From assembly GCF_012489685.1 (NCBI RefSeq), contig NC_080042.1, positions 48,536,066 through 48,600,065 on the forward strand: 64,000 nucleotides of DNA. Reading direction: 5' to 3'. This stretch comes from Lotus japonicus (Eukaryota > Streptophyta > Magnoliopsida > Fabales > Fabaceae). Both the position numbers and the translations under genes were made by a program. Below are positions 58,238 to 64,000 of this stretch, piece after piece; the first letter of the stretch is position 1, and every line of letters begins with the position of its first letter. Below the pieces are notes generated by a model. The model was not told the origin of the DNA and ran no database searches. It saw only the letters and a program-made list of their open reading frames with translations.

Positions 58238-58460
58238 ACTAATAAGTTTCCGAGTATGTTGATACTCTTTGCTCGATGAGCAGTTTTGTTGTTGGGCTAT
58301 CTAAAGGATAAGCCGGGAAATTAATAAGTTTCTGAGTACGTTGATGCTCTTTTGCTCGATGAGCAGTTTTGTTGTTTGGCTATCTAAAGGATAAGCCGGG
58401 AAACGGATAGTTTCCAAGTACATTGGTACTCTTTGCTCGCTGAGCAGTTTTTGACCATCG
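58238..58460 (+). repeat. Tandem array, ~82 bp x 2.7, in LTR E
   Basis: Units begin at about 58241, 58323 and 58405 (AATAAGTTTC, then TTTGCTCGATGAGCAGTTTT). The third is partial. It occupies the same part of the LTR as the arrays in gypsy-1, F and G. Confidence 0.85.
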
Positions 58461-59182
58461 GATGGAGATGAGTCGGATAACTCGAGAAGTTATCAGGAGT
58501 GATTGCACTCTTTTCATAATTAATTGTCTTTTGTCGCAGAATCGACATTTACCTTAGGGTATTCTTTTTAGAGACAATAAGTTAGCTAGAACACGTGACG
58601 ACGTGACGAGTGAGGTCGGAGACGTTGTTTGACTAATCACTTTGCATTCATGCACACATTTTGAGGTTAATACACGGTGGGATGCCGGACCTCGGTGGAT
58701 TCCAAAAATGGTCATAAGACCCGGATTTCCACATAAGAACACTGCGGTGATTCTTAGTAGCAGACGGAAATGGCAGACCTGCGGGTTCACTGCTGATCTG
58801 ACTACATTTTGTTTGGTATAAGAGACGCCCGAGCAGAAATGGTCCCACCTTGGCCGGTGTTAGGGCTGACTCGATGGTGCCCATCCTTCCGGATTGCATC
58901 TTATTCCTCATCATTGCATTCATGCACCATACATACTGACTTAGTTGCCGCGTGTGTTTGATACTTGTTAATCTTGTTTGAGATATGTTAATTGTCCGCA
59001 AATTTTATTTATAATCATTTGGAAAGATATACAATTTATATTGTTATCATCTATATCTAAGCCTATGTAACTACTGCTTAAACTTTACCTATTGGATGTA
59101 CTATTATGTAATTCATTGAGTTGACCCTCGCGCGTGCTACCTGTGTTTGGGGGGCTATGTATGCCCTTATTGTCAGATGACG

Positions 59183-59629
59183 ATGGCGGACTGGTTCGAG
59201 ATGGTCGTCCCTTCGGGGGGGACTAGGTTTGAGATTCTGGATCAGGACACCCCGGGCTCATGGGTGGTCGACCCCGCCGGTCACCGAGCTATCTATTCGG
59301 GGCGAATAATGGAGGATCGCATCGACAGAATGGGAAACCTGACGCACGGAGTTTTGAGACGCTACACCGTCAGCTTCAACTTACCACCGGGTGTGCACTA
59401 TGGACCTGGAGTTGTAGTACCACCACCACCGTCGCCTTCGGACAACGAGGACCCCTCGGAGGAGGTGCCTGTGGGAGGGACTTCATCAGACTCTAGCTCA
59501 CCCACTGTAGCGGCTGCTGTTGATTTGGGATCGGGTTCAGTACCCGCAGAACCAGTTGTGGAGACAGATGCAGTCATAGACCTAATGGTCTTGGATTCAG
59601 ATTCAGACGACGTCCTTGATGATGCGTAG
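59183..59629 (+). CDS. LTR-encoded leader protein (148 residues), intact copy
   Basis: An ORF wholly inside the LTR, starting MADWFEMVVPSGGTRFEILD, with another in-frame ATG two codons earlier, right after the acceptor-like CAG at 59176. Blocks shared with LTR-D: MADWF, PSGG, DP-HRA-Y-GR, DR-DR-G-LT-GVLRR, SFNLPP. The C-terminal half is low-complexity Pro/Ser/Val with acidic runs ending VLDSDSDDVLDD. No zinc finger, catalytic motif, signal peptide or membrane segment is visible. It might be a small nuclear or capsid-accessory protein translated from element RNA upstream of gag. I do not recognise the family. It stays open although gag-pol of the same element has several breaks. Confidence 0.6.
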   Translation: MADWFEMVVPSGGTRFEILDQDTPGSWVVDPAGHRAIYSGRIMEDRIDRMGNLTHGVLRRYTVSFNLPPGVHYGPGVVVPPPPSPSDNEDPSEEVPVGGTSSDSSSPTVAAAVDLGSGSVPAEPVVETDAVIDLMVLDSDSDDVLDDA

Positions 59630-60112
59630 TTGGGAGTGCTGTGGTGTGCTCCTCTAGTCAGGATTAGGGTAGGAGTAGCGTTGGGGCTCTGGTCTTCAGT
59701 TTCTCATTTTGGGGCAGGGTAGGTCCCCGACCTTTAGCTTTTTGTGTGGTTCTCTTTACGGGAATCACAGAGAGTTGGTCGGACTAGGAGGTCTTCGGGC
59801 TGTTTTTGGGCTGACCTACTTTCTTTGAAAGGACTGTATTCAGAATACTTGACCTTCTATTTTGGTTTGTACATATTTGCCCATGGGCACTACTTTTCCG
59901 TCACTAGAGGTTACTCGTGACGTGACATGCTACTTACAACGGGGGCTGTAAATATATCTGTACATTAGTCGTTTTTATTTTTCGTCGATAAGTTTTATTT
60001 TGTCAAGTCTTTATTTACTTAGAACAAATATCGAAAAAAATATTCACGTTTTTCCGCTTTTTTTTCTTTTTGGTTACTAAAGTGACGCCACCAAAATCGG
60101 GGTGTTACATTG

Positions 60113-60124
60113 TGGTATCAGAGC
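60113..60124 (+). other. Primer-binding site of gypsy E
   Basis: TGGTATCAGAGC, three bases after the LTR end, complementary to initiator Met-tRNA. Confidence 0.92.
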
Positions 60125-60320
60125 TTGTCGAGTCTTTCGGGAGTCTTTGGGGAATAGGTCTTCTGTGCTAGGTTGTGTGACTCTGCAAAGAGTGAAAATT
60201 GATTGTCTGCAAGCGATTTTTCGCTTAGAATTGATTGAAGTTATTGCTTAATCATATTGTATAGTTATGTTAGATGTTATCTTATGATGAGTACTAACTG
60301 TTTGTTTGACTTAACAGAAC

Positions 60321-61165
60321 ATGGTGAACTCTAACCAACTAGCTGAGATGATGGCCACTATGGCCCAAGCTGTGACTGCACAGGCTAATGATAATGCTAT
60401 GAGACGTGCGGCTGAGGAAGCACGTGATCAACATCAGCGTCAGAGAGAAGTGACTCTAGATCAGAATAAGGGATTGAATGACTTAGGAGACAAGATCCTC
60501 CTAAGTTCACTGGTGGAACCGACCCTGACAAAGCAGACCTTTGGATCCAAGAGATTGAGAAGATTTTCGGTGTACTGCAGACTGCTGAAGGTGCCAAGGT
60601 TGGCATGGCTACTTATCTGCTGCTTGGTGATGCTGAGTACTGGTGGAGAGGCACCAGGGGAATCATGGAAGCCAATAATGAGGAGATCAACTGGAATTCT
60701 TTCCGAACTGCATTTCTGGAAAAGTATTTTCCAACTAGTGCTCGGGATGAGCGAGAGGCACAGATTCTGACACTCCGTCAAGGGAGCATGTCTGTACCTG
60801 AATTCGCTTCTAAGTTGGAGTCTTTGGCCAAGCATTTCCAATTCTTCAATGATCATGTGGATGAGCGCTACATGTGTAAGCGTTTTGTCAATGGACTGAG
60901 GCCAGATATTGAGGATTCTGTGAGGCCATTGGGAATCATGCGTTTTCAGTCGCTAGTTGAGAAAGCCACAGAGGTTGAATTGATGACGAATAAGAGGTTG
61001 AACCGTGCTGGAATTGGAGGACCAGTGAGATCAGGTTCTCAAAACTATCAAGGTAGAGGTAAATTTCAGAACAAGAAGCCGTATCAACGTCTTGCTGGGA
61101 GGGGGTTTACCCCAGGATCTTACAGACCTATGACTGGTATTGCTGGTGGTTCTGGAAATTAGACT
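60321..61165 (+). pseudogene. Gag of gypsy E
   Basis: Starts MVNSNQLAEMMATMAQ and is closely related to the intact gag of gypsy F. Capsid region: YLLLGDAEYWWRG, WNSFRTAFLEKYFP, LRQGSMSVPEFASKLE, YMCKRFVNGLRPDIED. A one-base loss near 60485 shifts the frame relative to F, and a TAG at 61160-61162 follows GGSGN, just before the zinc knuckles. Gag and pol share one frame, as is common in this lineage. Confidence 0.88.
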
Positions 61166-64000
61166 GTGAACAGAGAGGTGAATTGCTTCAAGTGTGGAAA
61201 GCTGGGGCACTATGCTAATGATTGTACAGACACGAGACCTAAATGCTTTAACTGTGACAAGTTGGGACACACTGCCAGTCAGTGTAGGGCACCCAAGACT
61301 GAACCGTCTGTCAACACTGCTCGAGGAAAGCGCCCTGCTGCCAAAGCAAGAGTTTACACCATGGATGGTGAAGAGACTGAAGGAGTTGATGGTTTGATCA
61401 GGGGAAATTGCGAGATTGACGGTAATCTCCTAACTGTACTTTTCGATTCCGGTGCAACGCATTCGTTTATTTCTAGGGAGTGCGTGACCAGACTGAAACT
61501 GCCTGTTACTGCTTTGAGCTTTGATCTTATTGTCACTACACCTGCTAAAACCCTACTTGCTAATGCTGCATGCATGTACTGTCCGATGACATATAGAGAT
61601 AGAGCCTTTCATGCTAACCTAGTATGCATAACTCTCAAGAACTTAGATGTTATCCTAGGAATGGATTGGTTATCCCATTATCATTGTCTTTTGGACTGCA
61701 ACCGAAAGAGAGTGGTATTTCCTGACTCGGATCTATTCGAGTATCTATCCGCTAATCATATTAGTGTCTCTTTGAACGAAAGATCTCAAGAGTATTCTTC
61801 ATTGCTGAACCTAGAGGGTAAAGGGAACCCGAATGTGAATGGTATTCCAATTGTGAGAGACTTCACTTATGTTTTTCCTGACGATGTACCTGGATTGCCG
61901 CCTGTACGCGACATCGAGTTTGCTATTGACATCGTACCGGGAACAGGGCCGATTTCGATTGCACCATATCGTAGGGCACCTGCAGAGTTAGTGGAATTGA
62001 AGTCTCAGATAGAGTATCTTCTGTCAAAAGGATTTATTCGACCAAGCGTTTCGCCTTGGGGAGCGCCAGTCTTATTGGTGAAAAAGAAAGATGGGAGGTC
62101 AAGATTGTGTGTCGACTACCGACAACTTAACAAAGCAACCGTCAAGAATAGGTATTCGTTGCCTAGAATTGATGATTTGATGGACCAACTTCGAGGAGCT
62201 GCGGTATTCTCAAAGATAGACCTGAAGTCGGGTTACCATCAGATTAGAGTGAAGACTGAGGATATTCAGAAGACTGCATTCAGAACTCGCTATGGACACT
62301 ATGAGTATTTGGTGATGCCATTTGGAGTGACAAACGCACCTGCTATTTTCATGGACTAAATGAACAGGACCTTTCATGCATTCTTAGATCGATTTGTCGT
62401 GGTATTTATTGACGACATTCTGATTTACTCAAAGGATGCTAAGGACCATGAGGAGCACCTGCGCCAGGTTTTGCAAGTGCTGAGGGAGAAGGAGTTGTAC
62501 GCTAATCCTTCCAAGTGTGAATTTTGGCTTGAAGAAGTTAAATTCTTAGGTCATGTAATCTCTAAGGAAGGTATAGCCGTGGACCCAGCAAAGGTAGAGA
62601 CCGTATTAGCATGGGAACAGCCAAGAACGGTGACAGAAATCAGAAGTTTTGTTGGTTTGGCTGGATGTTATCGTCGTTTCATCGAGAACTTTGCCAAGAT
62701 TGTTGGACATTTGACTCAACTTACGAGGAAGGATCAACCTTTTGCATGGACTGAAGCTTGTGAAACAAGTTTCCAGACGATGAAGGAATGTTTAACAACG
62801 TCACCCGTACTCGTTCTGCCACAACCAGAGGAACCGTATGAGGTTTATTGTGATGCTTCGCATCAAGGTTTGGGATGTGTGCTAATGCAACATCGGAAAG
62901 TTGTAGCTTATGCTTCGCGACAACTGAAGATTCACGAGAAGAACTATCCAACTCATGATTTAGAGCTGGCTGCCATCGTATTTTCACTGAAGATCTGGAG
63001 ACATTACTTATATGGATGCACTTTTACCATATTCAGTGATCATAAGAGTTTGAAATACTTGTTTGACCAGAAGGAGCTGAACATGAGACAACGACGATGG
63101 ATGGAATTCATCAAGGATTATGAATTTACCTTGCAATATCATCCTGGAAAGGCTAATGTTGTTGCTGATGCCTTGAGCAGGAAGATGCATATCTCGTCAA
63201 TGATGATTAAAGAGCTGCAATTACTGGAACAATTTCGAGATTTGAGCTTAGACGTGAGATTGTCAGAAGGGGAACTGAAGTTCGGTATGATCAAGATCGC
63301 CAACGGATTGATGGAAGAAATCTGAGATCAACAATTACAAGATGAATTTCTACTTGGGAAAAGGAACTTGGTAATTCAGGGTAAGGACCTGGAATTCAAG
63401 GTAGGAAGTAACAATATCCTGCGGTGTAAGGATAGAGTTGCGTACCTAACAACCCTGATTTGAGGAGGTTAATTATGGACGAAGGTCACAAGAGGAAGTT
63501 GAGCATTCATCCTGGAATGAAAAAGATGTACCAAGACTTGAATTTAAATTTTTGGTGGCCAGGAATGAAGAGACAAGTGGCTGAGTATGTAGCTGCGTGT
63601 TTGACATGTCAGAAAGCTAAAGTGGAACATCAGAAACCTTCAGGTATGTTACAAAGTTTGGATGTACCACAGTGGAAATTGGACAGCATATCGATGGATT
63701 TTGTCGTAGCCTTGCCAAGAACTCAGAAGGGTTATGATTTGATATGGGTAATAGTGGATCGATTAACCAAGTCGGCTCACTTTCTACCTGTGAGAACTAC
63801 ATACAACGTGGAGAAATTGTCGGAGATTTACATAGCTGAGATTGTACGCCTTCATGGGGTACCGACTAGTATTGTTTCCGATCGAGACCCAAAGTTTACT
63901 TCACATTTTTGGGGAGCTCTTCAGGAGGCATTAGGAACAAGAATGAGATTAAGTTCTGCATATCATCCACAGACTGATGGACAGACTGAGAGAACTATCC
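61166..64000 (+). pseudogene. Gag end and pol of gypsy E (PR, RT, RNase H, IN)
   Basis: Zinc knuckles [14 protein letters not shown] and [14 protein letters not shown]; protease [11 protein letters not shown] near 61445; reverse transcriptase with [52 protein letters not shown] and catalytic FIDDIL near 62411; RNase H with [20 protein letters not shown] [13 protein letters not shown] and [11 protein letters not shown]; then integrase from about 63487 with FWWPGMKRQVAEYV, CLTCQKAK, MDFVVALPRT, VDRLTKSAHFLPV and YHPQTDGQTERT at the window end. Breaks: TAA at 62357-62359 inside reverse transcriptase, TGA at 63323-63325, and a one-base loss near 63438 that moves integrase to another frame. Confidence 0.92.

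Larger units (their letters stand above)
55960..60109 (+). repeat. 5' LTR of gypsy E (4150 bp)
   Basis: TGTGAGACCC to GGTGTTACA. TATA box TATAAATAG is at 56695-56703, so transcripts should start near 56730 and cross more than 3 kb of LTR before gag. A duplicated 26-bp word (ATCGCGAAATTTTCATTTTT, about 56627-56685) and a 46-bp duplication (about 57756-57850) are also present. It contains the fullest copy of the leader gene. Confidence 0.93.
55960..64000 (+). mobile_element. Gypsy E: Tekay/Del-like chromovirus, 5' part
   Basis: The 5' LTR (4150 bp) is followed by an initiator-Met primer site and a single-frame gag-pol running past the window end. Order gag, protease, reverse transcriptase, RNase H, integrase is that of Ty3/gypsy. 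Two zinc knuckles, long LTRs and relation to elements with a chromodomain-like tail suggest a Tekay/Del-type chromovirus. The bases before the LTR are ATCCT, the expected duplication. It is the only gypsy element here with a pol, but that pol is broken in several places. Confidence 0.9.

Noticed and set aside
61160..61162. Programmed read-through at TAG between gag and pol of E
   Set aside because: It lies before the zinc knuckles, inside gag, and gypsy F has no stop at the equivalent place, so it is more likely a mutation.

Overview
The window is retrotransposon-packed plant nuclear DNA, from a dicot and probably a legume. The legume call rests only on the style of the Sirevirus env-like and Glu/Ala-rich ORFs, so it is weak. 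I see no complete cellular gene. The only host-gene trace is one exon of glutamine:fructose-6-phosphate aminotransferase at 22582-22693. Almost everything else is LTR retrotransposons nested in one another, and most insertions can be delimited to the base by 5-bp target-site duplications (TSDs).

Layout, left half. 1-5311 is the 3' end of a Ty3/gypsy chromovirus-type element (gypsy-1) with a 3.7-kb LTR. It lies in copia C, a minus-strand Ty1/copia remnant (5312-6593 and 21224-21427). Copia C is split by T, a small element with 154-155 bp LTRs (6594-21223, TSD CATAC). T is split by copia A, a complete 12.1-kb minus-strand Sirevirus (8276-20342, TSD GCCAA). 21428-26242 is non-LTR DNA holding the aminotransferase exon, a possible MITE, a palindromic CACTA-like repeat and an 894-bp hAT-like element (TSD ATCATCAT).

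Layout, right half. LTR-D, a minus-strand gypsy LTR, starts at 26243 and was split by copia B, a plus-strand Sirevirus (29910-55790, TSD AAACG). Copia B is itself split by gypsy F (33961-43849, minus, TSD AGAAC) and by solo LTR G (45473-49323, TSD GAAAG). LTR-D was hit again by gypsy E (55960 to past the window end), which carries gag-pol with several lesions.

How the parts work together. The copia elements A, B and C are of the Sirevirus (SIRE/Maximus) kind: gag, then pol (protease, integrase, reverse transcriptase, RNase H), then an env-like ORF, then repeated GGGGGAG purine tracts before the 3' LTR. A and B also share a 130-residue coiled-coil ORF on the opposite strand with its own conserved TATA-box region. 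The gypsy elements share LTRs of 3.0-4.15 kb. Four of these five LTRs contain an apparent gene: a TATA box, two intron-like segments around a 78-nt exon-like segment, and an ORF starting MxMADWF. The ORF is intact only in E. Gypsy-1 and F keep gag and/or the chromodomain-like pol tail, but the catalytic part of pol is replaced by a shared non-coding module, so they look like non-autonomous partners of an E-type element.
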